Translations under genes and position numbers: made by a program
Notes under the pieces: generated by a model
What the model saw: the letters and a program-made list of their open reading frames with translations, nothing else
The model's database searches: none
Told to the model about the DNA's origin: nothing
Assembly (NCBI RefSeq): GCF_002694385.1
Contig: NZ_NZMB01000005.1
Span: 254,435-301,877 of the forward strand
DNA length: 47,443 nt
Direction: 5' to 3'
Source: Sneathiella sp.
GTDB taxonomy: Bacteria > Pseudomonadota > Alphaproteobacteria > Sneathiellales > Sneathiellaceae
Part shown: positions 16,524-25,683 of the stretch, piece by piece
Layout of the letters: every line of letters begins with the position of its first letter
How positions within the stretch are numbered: the first letter of the stretch is position 1

Positions 16524-18017
16524 ATGCTGAAACTGAAAAGGATCGCCATCGATACCTATCGCGATAATGTCGCGTTTCTTGCCCGGAACTGTCATCACTA
16601 TCGTCCGGAGGAATTTCAGGCTCTGCGAAAGATCGAGATCAGCGGAGACAATCGTCATTTGCTCGCAACATTACTGGTGACGGATGATGAAGCTATCGTC
16701 GGACCGGATGAGCTGGGCCTGTCAGAGCAGGCCTTCCGACGGATGGAGCTGAAAGAAGGATCGACCGTTACAATCATGCCCGCGGAACCACCGGAGAGTC
16801 TGGAGTTTCTGCGGGAGAAAATACATGGCCACACCCTGGATATGGGGCAGATCCGCAGCATTATCACGGACATTGCCGGGTATCGTTATTCGGAGCGGGA
16901 AATCGCTGCCTTTCTGGTTTCCTGTGCGGGCTTCATGACGACCCATGAAATGCTTTCCCTGACCCGCGCCATGGCGGAGGCGGGAACCCGGCTGCATTGG
17001 GACGCCCCGGCCGTTGTTGACAAGCATTGCATTGGTGGTATTCCCGGCAACCGCACCTCCATGATCATTGTGCCGATTGTTGCGGCCCATGGGCTGAAGA
17101 TCCCGAAAACATCGTCGCGGGCGATTACCTCTCCGGCGGGGACGGCGGATACGATGGAGGTGCTGGCGCGAGTGGATTTGTCGCTTCCCGAAATGCGACG
17201 GGTGGTCGAGGAATGCAACGGCTGCATTGTCTGGGGCGGGCATGTCAACCTGTCCCCGGCGGATGATATCCTGATCTCGGTGGAGCGGCCGCTTGCCATT
17301 GATACGCGGGAACAGATGGTTGCCTCCATCCTGTCAAAGAAGCTGGCGGCCGGGTCCACCCATCTTCTGATCGATATGCCGCTCGGCCCGTCGGCCAAGG
17401 TGCGTGACCACGCGGATGCCCTTCGCCTTCGCAAGCTATTTGAATTCGTCGGCGACCAGATCGGCCTGGCGATTGAGGTGATTGTCACGGATGGAGAACA
17501 ACCGGTCGGCCGCGGCATCGGCCCGGTACTGGAGGCGCGGGATGTAATGCAGGTCTTGCAAAATGATCCTGCGGCCCCGGCCGATTTGCGGGAGAAATCC
17601 CTCCGCATGGCGGGGTCTCTGCTGGAAACCGATCCGGCGCTTCGCGGCGGCGCGGGCTATGCGCGGGCGAAAGAGCTGCTGGCAAGCGGGGCGGCCCTTG
17701 CCGCGATGGAGCGGATCATCACCGCCCAGGGAAAGGCGGCGGGCGATGTCTGTCCCGGCAATCTTACTCATGACATTCTGTCCCCCCGCGATGGTACGGT
17801 CCTGGCGATCGACTGCTACCGTCTCGCCCGTCTCGCCCGTCTTGCGGGGGCGCCGATGGACAAGGGGGCGGGCATCGACCTGTACCGCAAAATCGGTGAT
17901 GTGGTCAGCGCAGGCGAGCCGCTTTACCGTATACATGCCTGTTTTAATTCCGACTATAATTTTGCGGTCAAATTCGCATCCGAGGGAAGCGGATATGTGA
18001 TTGGAGGCGCCGCATGA
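16524..18017 (+). CDS. AMP phosphorylase-type thymidine phosphorylase family protein
   Basis: A 497-residue enzyme expected to split a nucleoside 5'-monophosphate with phosphate into the base and ribose 1,5-bisphosphate. Compared with thymidine phosphorylase DeoA (about 440 residues) it has an extra N-terminal domain of about 80 residues starting L-K-L-K-R-I-A-I-D, as in archaeal AMP phosphorylases. The phosphate-binding region reads [15 protein letters not shown] (Lys167), and [16 protein letters not shown] follows; both fit the AMP group, not DeoA. A TTG at 16458 would extend the frame but lies in the -35 box, so ATG 16524 is preferred, although the GGAAGGAGA at 16489 sits too far upstream for it. 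Overlaps the next gene by four bases. Confidence 0.85.
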   Translation: MLKLKRIAIDTYRDNVAFLARNCHHYRPEEFQALRKIEISGDNRHLLATLLVTDDEAIVGPDELGLSEQAFRRMELKEGSTVTIMPAEPPESLEFLREKIHGHTLDMGQIRSIITDIAGYRYSEREIAAFLVSCAGFMTTHEMLSLTRAMAEAGTRLHWDAPAVVDKHCIGGIPGNRTSMIIVPIVAAHGLKIPKTSSRAITSPAGTADTMEVLARVDLSLPEMRRVVEECNGCIVWGGHVNLSPADDILISVERPLAIDTREQMVASILSKKLAAGSTHLLIDMPLGPSAKVRDHADALRLRKLFEFVGDQIGLAIEVIVTDGEQPVGRGIGPVLEARDVMQVLQNDPAAPADLREKSLRMAGSLLETDPALRGGAGYARAKELLASGAALAAMERIITAQGKAAGDVCPGNLTHDILSPRDGTVLAIDCYRLARLARLAGAPMDKGAGIDLYRKIGDVVSAGEPLYRIHACFNSDYNFAVKFASEGSGYVIGGAA

Positions 18018-18907
18018 AAACAGTTTCGCTGCACTTCCTGCCGGGTTATCGGGAAATCGCCAAAGGGTTGTCCATGAGCCTCGGGGTGGATGCCTATCCC
18101 ATTGAAATTCATAAATTTCCCGATGGCGAAAGCAAGGTGCGGGTGGAGCCATCGACAGGCACCGTCGTGATTTACGCCAGCCTTGATCACCCGAACGAGA
18201 AGCTGCTGCATCTCGCCCTCGCCGCCGCCACATTCCGGGAGTTGGGGGCGAACCGGCTGGTTCTGGTGGCCCCCTATCTTTGCTATATGCGACAGGATAT
18301 TGCCTTTACGCCGGGAGAGGCGGTTAGCCAACGTCTCATCGGCCAGTATCTGGCCCGTTATTTTGACCGGGTTGTCACGGTCGATCCGCATCTGCACCGC
18401 ATCGACAACCTGCAGGATGTCTTCGGCAACTGCCGCGCCGATGCCCTGACGGCGACGGGGGTGATTGCCGAAACCCTCAGTAAAGAAGATCTGACGGAGG
18501 TGATCCTCGCCGGACCTGATGCGGAATCAGAACAATGGGTCAAGGCCATTGCAACGCCGCTTTCGCTTCCCTATCTCATCGGCGCCAAGCGGCGAAGCGG
18601 GGATCGCGAGGTTGCGGTGGAGTTCCCGGAGGGCGGCGACCTGGCTGGGCGACGGATTATTCTGCTTGATGATGTGATGTCGAGCGGCATGACCATATGC
18701 GAGGCGGTGAAGACGCTGAAGGCCCGCGGCGCCGGGAATATTGACGTCATCACCGTTCACATGCTGGCGCGGCGGGAGGATCTGGAGGCCGTGCGGGCGT
18801 CGGGTGTCCAGAGGATACGCGCCACGGACAGTATTGCACATGAAACCAGTGATATTCCCTTGCATGAGCTGCTGCTCGTGCCGCTCAGAGAGGAGCTTTC
18901 CAGATGA
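18014..18907 (+). CDS. Ribose-phosphate pyrophosphokinase (PRPP synthetase)-like protein
   Basis: A 297-residue phosphoribosyltransferase-fold enzyme, slightly shorter than housekeeping Prs (about 315). It keeps the ATP-loop Y-M-R-Q-D, the Mg site T-V-D-P-H-L-H-R, and the ribose-phosphate loop D-D-V-M-S-S-G-M-T at residues 219-227, where Prs usually has D-T-G-G-T. It should make or use 5-phosphoribosyl diphosphate. Placed directly between an AMP phosphorylase and an RNase, it may recycle the released ribose phosphate to PRPP; whether it uses ribose 5-phosphate or ribose 1,5-bisphosphate is open. Overlaps both neighbours by four bases. Confidence 0.82.
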   Translation: MKTVSLHFLPGYREIAKGLSMSLGVDAYPIEIHKFPDGESKVRVEPSTGTVVIYASLDHPNEKLLHLALAAATFRELGANRLVLVAPYLCYMRQDIAFTPGEAVSQRLIGQYLARYFDRVVTVDPHLHRIDNLQDVFGNCRADALTATGVIAETLSKEDLTEVILAGPDAESEQWVKAIATPLSLPYLIGAKRRSGDREVAVEFPEGGDLAGRRIILLDDVMSSGMTICEAVKTLKARGAGNIDVITVHMLARREDLEAVRASGVQRIRATDSIAHETSDIPLHELLLVPLREELSR

Positions 18908-20487
18908 CGATCAGCATCCGTTTTTGCGGCGCGGCGGGGACAGTAACCGGCTCCTGTTACTGGGTGCGCACAGGCAAGTGGCAGTTTCTGGTGGATTGCG
19001 GGTTGTTTCAGGGCACCAAGACAGTGAAGGAGCTGAACTATGGCTCTTTCCCTTTTGACCCGCGCAAGATTGATTTTGTGCTGCTGACCCATGCCCATGC
19101 CGATCACGGCGCGATGATCCCGAAGCTGATCCGGCAGGGCTTCGACGGGCCGGTCTATGCGACGGCGGCGAGCCGTGATCTGCTCGGCTATATGCTGCCC
19201 GACAGCGGCTATATTCAGGAAGTTGAGGTGGAGCGTCTTAATCGCCGCAATCAGCAACGGGGCAGGCCGACAGTTGAGCCGATCTATACCAGGAAGGATG
19301 CGGAGGCCGCGATTGATCAGATACGCGCTATCGCGTTTGAGAAATGGCTGACCCCCGCAAAGGGTGTCCGGGCTCGCTACTGGAATGCGGGACATATTCT
19401 CGGTGCGGCGTCGATCGAACTGGAAATTGCAACAGAAGGTGAGACATTGAGGTTGCTCTTTTCGGGGGATATCGGCCCTGAGAACAAGCTCTTTCACAGC
19501 GGGCCCGATGCCCCGGCCGGATTCGATTATGTGATCTGTGAATCCACCTATGGCGGGCGCCAGCGCGCGCCGGTAAGCCCGGCCCGGCGACGCGAGATAC
19601 TGGCCCGCGAGATTACGGAAGCGATGGACCGCGGCGGGGCGCTTGTCATCCCGTCCTTTGCGGTGGAAAGAACGCAGGAACTTTTGCTGGATATGGATTA
19701 TCTGATGGATAAGGGGGAGATCAGCAGCACCGCCGTTTTTCTTGATTCTCCCCTTGCCATCCGCATCACATCGGTCTTTCGGGAGCATCTTGACGAACTG
19801 ACCGATGCAGAAACAGGCGATCACCCGTTTGAAAACCCACGCTTTCATTTCACAGAAACGGTTGATGAAAGCAAGGCGATCTCCCGTTTTGCAGGACGGG
19901 TCATCATTCTTGCCGCCAGTGGAATGTGCGATGCGGGCCGGATCCGACATCATCTGAAAAACCATCTCTGGCGGACGGAATCGACCATTCTGCTGGTGGG
20001 ATATCAGGCCGAGGGAACGCTCGGCAGGCTGCTGGAAAAGGGGGTCAGAAAAGTCAAAATACAGGGCGAGGAAATTATAGTCCGGGCGCAGATCCATTCC
20101 ATAGATGTCTATTCCGGACATGCGGACGGGGCGGAGCTTGTGCTGTGGATGAAAGCGCGACAGCCGGTCCGCCAGTCGGTTTTCCTGACGCATGGGTCGG
20201 AGGAATCGCTGGCGGCGTTTCGCGATGATCTGGTCAAAAGCGGATTTGACAGTCAGCAGATCATCATTCCGAATTTGGATGATGAATTTGAACTTCCGCT
20301 GAAGGGCGGGGCGTTACAAAGGCCGGAAGTCCGTCCGCGTCTACCCTCGGAAGCCATTGGGCGACCTGACTGGCATAATGAATATGCCGAACTGAGCCTT
20401 GATATCCGCAGTGAACTGGAGAGCAAGACAGATGCGGAACGAAAAGAACTTTTGAAACGCCTCAAGTCGGCACTTTACAAGTCCTGA
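18904..20487 (+). CDS. Beta-CASP metallo-beta-lactamase-fold RNase-like protein
   Basis: A 527-residue hydrolase of the CPSF73/Ysh1-like beta-CASP group, whose known members cut or trim RNA. The zinc motif is H-A-H-A-D-H (His63, His65, Asp67, His68), with a second metal His164 in G-H-I-L-G-A and an Asp in F-S-G-D-I-G. The beta-CASP insert carries A-S-G-M-C-D-A-G-R-I-R-H-H-L at about 338-351, and the last metal segments are Y-S-G-H-A-D-G and T-H-G-S-E. No KH or extra RNA-binding domain is fused. It closes the AMP phosphorylase operon, overlapping the PRPP gene by four bases, which suggests RNA-derived nucleotides as the pathway's input. Confidence 0.85.
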   Translation: MTISIRFCGAAGTVTGSCYWVRTGKWQFLVDCGLFQGTKTVKELNYGSFPFDPRKIDFVLLTHAHADHGAMIPKLIRQGFDGPVYATAASRDLLGYMLPDSGYIQEVEVERLNRRNQQRGRPTVEPIYTRKDAEAAIDQIRAIAFEKWLTPAKGVRARYWNAGHILGAASIELEIATEGETLRLLFSGDIGPENKLFHSGPDAPAGFDYVICESTYGGRQRAPVSPARRREILAREITEAMDRGGALVIPSFAVERTQELLLDMDYLMDKGEISSTAVFLDSPLAIRITSVFREHLDELTDAETGDHPFENPRFHFTETVDESKAISRFAGRVIILAASGMCDAGRIRHHLKNHLWRTESTILLVGYQAEGTLGRLLEKGVRKVKIQGEEIIVRAQIHSIDVYSGHADGAELVLWMKARQPVRQSVFLTHGSEESLAAFRDDLVKSGFDSQQIIIPNLDDEFELPLKGGALQRPEVRPRLPSEAIGRPDWHNEYAELSLDIRSELESKTDAERKELLKRLKSALYKS

Positions 20488-20583
20488 TAGCTGTTGTTTC
20501 AGCCATAAGTTGCGAATTCTCTCTGTCGGCGCTTTGAGTCGCGACGTTGGCCATGGTAAAATCGTCCATCTTGCAGGATTGTC

Positions 20584-20597
20584 TTGATCCGTATCAA
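20584..20597 (+). promoter_or_regulatory. FNR/FixK-type anaerobox
   Basis: TTGAT-CCGT-ATCAA matches the FNR/ANR/FixK consensus TTGAT-N4-ATCAA at all ten defined bases. It lies in the only sizeable gap (20488-20684) before the exporter operon. A TAGGGT at 20620-20625 could be the -10, which would put the box centre near -41.5, the class II activator position. This strongly suggests induction at low oxygen. Confidence 0.75.
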
Positions 20598-20684
20598 TGC
20601 CCCGCTTCCGGGCCGAGGATAGGGTTGGGTCAGGGCGACGTTCCGTTCAAGGCAGTTCCATATTTGCAGGAAAGCAACAGAGAT

Positions 20685-21662
20685 ATGAAGAAATGGATCG
20701 TTGTTCTCGTTCTGCTTCTGGCACTTGTGGGTGGTGGTTATGTTTATTGGCAGAAAGAACTGGCCTCCCGTCTGCCGGACGGAATTGTCATGAGCAACGG
20801 CCGGATCGAGGCGACACAGATCAATATTGCCGCGAAATATGCCGGACGCCTTGCAGAAGTACTCGTCAGGGAAGGCGATATGGTAGAAACCGGTCAGCTT
20901 CTCGCCCGATTGGATGCCAGAGAAGTGACCGCACAATTACGGGCGGCGGAGGCGGATGTGCGTCGGCTGGAACAAAACCGCGCCGATGTGGAGGCGGCGG
21001 TCAAAAGTAGTGAAAGCCAGTTAAAACTCGCCAGGCAGATGCTGGAGAGAGCGCAAACGCTTGTCAAGGACAGCTTTGCCAGCAAGCAGACCCTCGATCA
21101 GCGAATGACAGAATATCAGGCGGCGCAATCGGCGAATACCTCGGCCCGGGCCCGTGTCGCCGAAAATGAGGAAATGATCGGCGCAGCGGAACAGCAGGTG
21201 GCGCGTATCCGCGCCCAGCTTGAAGATCTGGAATTGCGGGCCCCGGTGCGCGGCCGGATCCAGTACCGCCTTGTCGAGCCGGGGGAAGTGATCGCGGCGG
21301 GTGGCAATATTTTAACGCTTCTCAACCTTGCCGATGTCTATATGACGATATTCCTGCCGGCGGCGGATGCGGGCCGTCTCGCGATCGGCAGCGAGGCGAG
21401 GCTGATCCTTGATCCGGCGCCTGAATATGTCATTCCGGCGCGGGTGTCTTTCGTGGCGGCGGAAGCGCAATTCACCCCGCGCAGTGTCGAAACCGCTGAC
21501 GAGAGGCAGAAGCTGATGTTCCGGGTCAAGATTAGCATTTCCCCGGAACTGCTAGTACAATATGAAGATCGTGTCAAAACAGGCATTCGGGGGAATGCCT
21601 ATGTCATGCTCCCGCCTGCGGTTGACTGGCCGGATGCCTTGCAGATCAAGCTGCCCGAATGA
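20685..21662 (+). CDS. HlyD-family periplasmic adaptor, YhiI/YbhG-like
   Basis: A 325-residue membrane-fusion protein for the ABC exporter that follows. A signal anchor covers about residues 4-23; then come the first lipoyl half motif (V-R-E-G-D-M-V-E-T-G-Q-L-L-A-R-L-D), a long coiled coil rich in Ala, Glu and Gln, the second half motif (L-R-A-P-V-R-G-R-I-Q-Y-R) and a beta-barrel. The frame is open up to 20547, but the ATG at 20685 starts a proper signal anchor and has AGGAAA upstream. The stop overlaps the ABC gene's start by four bases. The gene order adaptor, fused ATPase, permease matches yhiI-rbbA-yhhJ. Confidence 0.88.
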   Translation: MKKWIVVLVLLLALVGGGYVYWQKELASRLPDGIVMSNGRIEATQINIAAKYAGRLAEVLVREGDMVETGQLLARLDAREVTAQLRAAEADVRRLEQNRADVEAAVKSSESQLKLARQMLERAQTLVKDSFASKQTLDQRMTEYQAAQSANTSARARVAENEEMIGAAEQQVARIRAQLEDLELRAPVRGRIQYRLVEPGEVIAAGGNILTLLNLADVYMTIFLPAADAGRLAIGSEARLILDPAPEYVIPARVSFVAAEAQFTPRSVETADERQKLMFRVKISISPELLVQYEDRVKTGIRGNAYVMLPPAVDWPDALQIKLPE

Positions 21663-24403
21663 GCGAACCGGCCGCATTTTCTGTTCGGCTGCAGGGGGTG
21701 ACCCATCGCTATGGCGATATTCATGCTCTTGATGATGTTACGCTGACATTGCCAGCGGGGCAAATGGTCGGGCTGATCGGCCCGGATGGGGTCGGTAAAT
21801 CGACATTGTTGGCGCTGGCGTCGGGCGTGCGGCGGATCCAGTCGGGCCGGGTTGAGGCGTTGGGTGGCGATATGGCGGACCGGGCGCATCGCCAGCGCTC
21901 CGTCTATCGCATTGCCTATATGCCGCAGGGGCTCGGTAAAAATCTTTATCCGACTCTCAGCATTGATGAAAATCTCAGCTTTTTCGGGCGTCTGTTCGAT
22001 CAGGGCCGGGCGGAGCGCGAGAGGCGCATCGACAGATTGCTTGCGGCAACCGGCCTGGCACCCTTTCGCAAAAGACCGGCGGGAAAGCTGTCCGGCGGGA
22101 TGAAGCAGAAGCTCGGTCTCTGCTGCGCGCTGATCCATGATCCGGACCTGCTCATTCTCGATGAACCGACAACCGGAGTGGACCCGTTGTCCCGCCGCCA
22201 GTTCTGGGACCTGATCGGGGATATCCGCCGGGAACGGCCGGAGATGAGCGTCCTTGTCGCCACCGCCTATATGGAGGAGGCGGCGACCTTTGATTTCATA
22301 GCCGCCATGGATGAGGGCCATGTCATCGCCGCGGGGGCGCCTCGGGAACTGCTGGAGAAAACCGGCGGCAAAACACTGGAAGAGGCCTTCATCCGCCTGT
22401 TGCCGGAAGAAAAGCAGGCCCGGCATCAGGAGGTTGTCGTGTCGCCGCGTCCCGAAACCGGAGGCGGGATTGCCATTGAGGCCATCGGTCTGACCAAGAA
22501 ATTCGGTGATTTCACCGCCGTCGATCATGTGGAATTTGCCATTGAGCGGGGGGAGATTTTTGGCTTCCTTGGCTCCAACGGTTGCGGCAAGACAACGACC
22601 ATGAAGATGATGACGGGCCTCAGCCCGGCGACCGAGGGGGAGGCGCGGCTGTTCGGCAGGATACTCAACGCCGGTGATATGGAGACGCGTCGGCGCGTCG
22701 GTTATATGTCGCAATCCTTTTCGCTTTATGGCGAGCTCACCGTTTATCAGAATATCGAGCTGCACGCCCATCTGTTCGACTTGCCGAAAGCGGAGATGTC
22801 CGCACGTATCGACGCGGTGCTGGAACGGTTCGGCCTCGCGGCGGTTCAGGACGCCAGTCCGGTTAGCCTGCCACTCGGGGTGAAGCAGCGTCTCCAGCTT
22901 GCCGTGGCAGTACTGCACCGGCCGGAAATACTGATCCTTGACGAGCCGACATCGGGTGTTGATCCCATCGCGCGGGATGATTTCTGGCGTCTGCTGATCA
23001 CGCTGTCGCGGGAGGAGGGGGTGACAATCTTCATCTCCACGCATTTCATGAACGAGGCGGAACGCTGCGACCGTATCTCCCTGATGCATGCCGGGAAAGT
23101 GCTGGCCGTCGACACGCCGGAGGAGTTGAAAGAGCGCCGTGGCGCGGCCAGTCTTGATGACGCCTTCGTCGATTATCTGAAGGAGGCGAGCGGCCTTGCA
23201 AGCGATGAAGCAGAAGACGGGCCGTCCGGTCTTGCGGATGCCGCCGCCGTCGGTGGTCCCCCCGCACATAGGGGCAGGTTCCGCCTCCGCGCCATGCTGG
23301 CCTATGCAAGGCGCGAGACGAAGGAGTTGATCCGCGATCCGATCCGTCTGGCTTTTGCGATGCTGGGGCCGATCCTGCTGATGATTACCTTCGGCTATGG
23401 CATTTCCTTCGATGTGGAGGATATGCCCTTTGTCGCCCTGGATCAGGACAGAAGTATCGAAAGCCGCCAGCTTCTCGAGAATTTTCGTGGATCCCGTTAC
23501 TTTTCAGAGCAACCAGCTGTCGCAACGCCTGAAGCGGCGGAGCAGATGCTGAAACGCGCCGAAGCGCAGGCCGTCATCGAAATCCCATCCGGCTTTGGAC
23601 GGGATCTGCTGACGGGCCGCCATCCGGAAATCTCTGTGGAAATTGATGGGGCAATGACCTTTCGGGCCGAGACAATGCGAGGCTATGTGGAAGGTGTGGT
23701 GCAACAATATGTGATTGATCTTGCTCGCCGGACATATGGCGTTGAACCGGCGGCCGGGGTTGTCGATACCAATATCCGTTATCTTTATAACCAGGCATTC
23801 AAAAGCACCTATGCCATCACGCCGGGGGTGATCATGCTGCTCTGCGGGCTGATCCCCTCGATGCTGACGGCAGTTGCCATCGTGCGTGAGAAAGAACTCG
23901 GATCGATTACCAATTTTTACGCGACACCGGTTTCCCGAAGCGAGTTCCTGCTGGGAAAGCAGCTTCCCTATGTGGTTATTTCCTTTCTCAGCTTTATCAC
24001 GCTCACCCTTGTTGTCATCGGGGTTTTTGGCGTTCCGCTCAAAGGATCGGTGGTCGCCTTGACGTGCGGAGCACTGATCTATGTCTGGACGACAACAGGC
24101 CTCGGGATGCTGGTTTCCACCTTCGTCCGCAGCCAGATTGCCGCCGTGTTCGCCGCGGCGATTGTCACGATGCTGCTGACCATGAATTTTTCCGGCTTCC
24201 TCACCCCGGTTTCCAGCCTCGGCGGTGGCGCAAAATTCATGAGCCAGTTTTTCCCCGCACCCTATTTCCAGCAGATCAGTGTCGGCAGTTTCACGAAATC
24301 GCTGGGGCTTTCCGAGCTCTGGACGGATATCGTCATTTTGATGCTGTTCGGCTTTGCCTTCCTGCTGCTCTCTGTGCTGCTGCTGAAAAAGCAGGAACGC
24401 TGA
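21659..24403 (+). CDS. rbbA: RbbA-like fused ABC transporter (two ATPase domains plus permease)
   Basis: A 914-residue protein, the same length class as E. coli RbbA (911). ATPase domain 1 has Walker A G-P-D-G-V-G-K-S at about residues 41-48, signature L-S-G-G-M-K-Q and Walker B L-L-I-L-D-E-P. Domain 2 starts near residue 270 with G-S-N-G-C-G-K-T and I-L-I-L-D-E-P, but its signature is L-P-L-G-V-K-Q instead of L-S-G-G-Q. From about residue 540 an ABC-2 permease follows with one N-terminal and five C-terminal membrane spans around a large periplasmic loop. RbbA has been described as ribosome-associated, yet gene context and domains point to an exporter with the flanking adaptor and permease. 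The FNR box upstream suggests low-oxygen expression. Confidence 0.88.
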   Translation: MSEPAAFSVRLQGVTHRYGDIHALDDVTLTLPAGQMVGLIGPDGVGKSTLLALASGVRRIQSGRVEALGGDMADRAHRQRSVYRIAYMPQGLGKNLYPTLSIDENLSFFGRLFDQGRAERERRIDRLLAATGLAPFRKRPAGKLSGGMKQKLGLCCALIHDPDLLILDEPTTGVDPLSRRQFWDLIGDIRRERPEMSVLVATAYMEEAATFDFIAAMDEGHVIAAGAPRELLEKTGGKTLEEAFIRLLPEEKQARHQEVVVSPRPETGGGIAIEAIGLTKKFGDFTAVDHVEFAIERGEIFGFLGSNGCGKTTTMKMMTGLSPATEGEARLFGRILNAGDMETRRRVGYMSQSFSLYGELTVYQNIELHAHLFDLPKAEMSARIDAVLERFGLAAVQDASPVSLPLGVKQRLQLAVAVLHRPEILILDEPTSGVDPIARDDFWRLLITLSREEGVTIFISTHFMNEAERCDRISLMHAGKVLAVDTPEELKERRGAASLDDAFVDYLKEASGLASDEAEDGPSGLADAAAVGGPPAHRGRFRLRAMLAYARRETKELIRDPIRLAFAMLGPILLMITFGYGISFDVEDMPFVALDQDRSIESRQLLENFRGSRYFSEQPAVATPEAAEQMLKRAEAQAVIEIPSGFGRDLLTGRHPEISVEIDGAMTFRAETMRGYVEGVVQQYVIDLARRTYGVEPAAGVVDTNIRYLYNQAFKSTYAITPGVIMLLCGLIPSMLTAVAIVREKELGSITNFYATPVSRSEFLLGKQLPYVVISFLSFITLTLVVIGVFGVPLKGSVVALTCGALIYVWTTTGLGMLVSTFVRSQIAAVFAAAIVTMLLTMNFSGFLTPVSSLGGGAKFMSQFFPAPYFQQISVGSFTKSLGLSELWTDIVILMLFGFAFLLLSVLLLKKQER

Positions 24404-24405
24404 TC

Positions 24406-25539
24406 ATGTGGAAGCGGCTGCGCAATATATACCGCCTTGGAATAAAGGAGCTGCACAGCGTCCGGTCCGACCCGGTGATGATTTTCCTTCTGGTGTGGGC
24501 GTTTACCTTCATGGTTTATCAGGTGGCGCAGAATGCCAAGATGGAGGTGGCGAATGCGGCGGTCGGCGTTCTGGACGAAGACCGTTCCATCATATCCCGG
24601 CGGATTACGGATGCCCTTCTGCCGCCGTATTTCAAACCGGCGGTCGAGGTGGACGGGCGGGAGGTCGACCATCAGCTTGATACAGGCGGTTATATTTTCA
24701 TTGTCAGCATCCCCCCGGATTTCGAGGCTGACCTGATTGCGGGCCGCCGCCCTGCGGTGCAGATTAATGTGGATGCCACCGCCATGGCCATCGCTGGAAA
24801 TGGTGCCGCCTATATCCAGAGCATCATTCAGCGGGAGGCCGCGCGCTTTCTCGATCCGGCTGGAACGCGGACAACGGCTTCTCCCGTCAGCCTGGTGATC
24901 CGGACAGCCTTCAATCCCAATCTCAATTCCGCTTGGTTCATGTCAGTGATGACCATCATCAACAATGTGACGTTGCTGTCCATGATCCTGACCGGCGCGG
25001 CGCTGATCCGTGAGCGGGAACATGGCACGATTGAACATTTACTGGTCACGCCTGTGACATCGGCGGAAATCATGTTGTCCAAGGTCTGGGCGAATGGGCT
25101 GGTCATCATCCTTGCAGCCATGGTTTCCCTGGTTTTTATTGTCGAGGGAATGCTGGATGTGATGATTTATGGCTCGAAATCACTGTTTCTGCTGGGCGCG
25201 GTGGTCTATCTTTTCTCGGTAACGTCCTTCGGCATCCTGCTGGCCACGCTGGCCGGCTCCATGCCGCAGTTCGGCCTGCTGGTGATGCTGACCTATATGA
25301 TTATGAATCTGCTGTCAGGCAGCACGACGCCACTTGAAAGTATGCCGGAATGGCTGCAGTTCGTTATGCAGTTCTCGCCCTCCACTCACTATGTCAGCTT
25401 TGCCCAGAGCGTCCTGTTCCGGGGGGCGGGGATCGACATAATCTGGCCGGAAATGCTGGCGATGGCCGCGATTGGGGCGGCTTTCTTTATGGCGGCCTTT
25501 TTACGATTTCGAAAAGTGCTCGACAGTGCAGGGAAATGA
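24406..25539 (+). CDS. ABC-2 type permease, YhhJ-like
   Basis: A 377-residue integral membrane protein with one N-terminal span (about residues 22-40), a periplasmic domain of roughly 140 residues, and five spans in the C-terminal half. The late segment L-L-S-G-S-T-T-P-L-E-S-M-P-E-W is the ABC-2 signature. Start ATG at 24406 lies two bases after the RbbA stop; a longer open frame upstream only runs inside rbbA. It should form the second transmembrane half with the permease fused in RbbA. The exported substrate is not known. Confidence 0.88.
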   Translation: MWKRLRNIYRLGIKELHSVRSDPVMIFLLVWAFTFMVYQVAQNAKMEVANAAVGVLDEDRSIISRRITDALLPPYFKPAVEVDGREVDHQLDTGGYIFIVSIPPDFEADLIAGRRPAVQINVDATAMAIAGNGAAYIQSIIQREAARFLDPAGTRTTASPVSLVIRTAFNPNLNSAWFMSVMTIINNVTLLSMILTGAALIREREHGTIEHLLVTPVTSAEIMLSKVWANGLVIILAAMVSLVFIVEGMLDVMIYGSKSLFLLGAVVYLFSVTSFGILLATLAGSMPQFGLLVMLTYMIMNLLSGSTTPLESMPEWLQFVMQFSPSTHYVSFAQSVLFRGAGIDIIWPEMLAMAAIGAAFFMAAFLRFRKVLDSAGK

Positions 25540-25630
25540 CAGACGCCCTGTTGCAGATGGAATTACGTTAAAAAATCGGCTTTCGCTCTGGCCATTCGTT
25601 CAAAGGAAATGTAAATCTTTGTCGGGGACA

Positions 25631-25654
25631 ATACCCGACCCGAAATGCGGGTAT
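25631..25654. other. Hairpin in the leader of the APE operon
   Basis: ATACCCG (25631-25637) and CGGGTAT (25648-25654) pair across a ten-base loop that itself holds a competing CCCG, so two mutually exclusive stems can form. It lies 29 bases before the first lipoprotein gene. No U-run follows, so it is not a standard terminator; it could be an operator or a leader RNA element. Confidence 0.3.
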
Positions 25655-25683
25655 CGCTTGAACGCCTTTGGAGGGGCAACATA

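Noticed and set aside
18757-20193. Minus-strand open frame of 478 codons
   Set aside because: It is antisense to the beta-CASP gene with clear zinc motifs; it reads as low-quality basic sequence.
21599-23269. Minus-strand open frame of 556 codons
   Set aside because: It is antisense to the RbbA-like gene, and has no recognisable domain.
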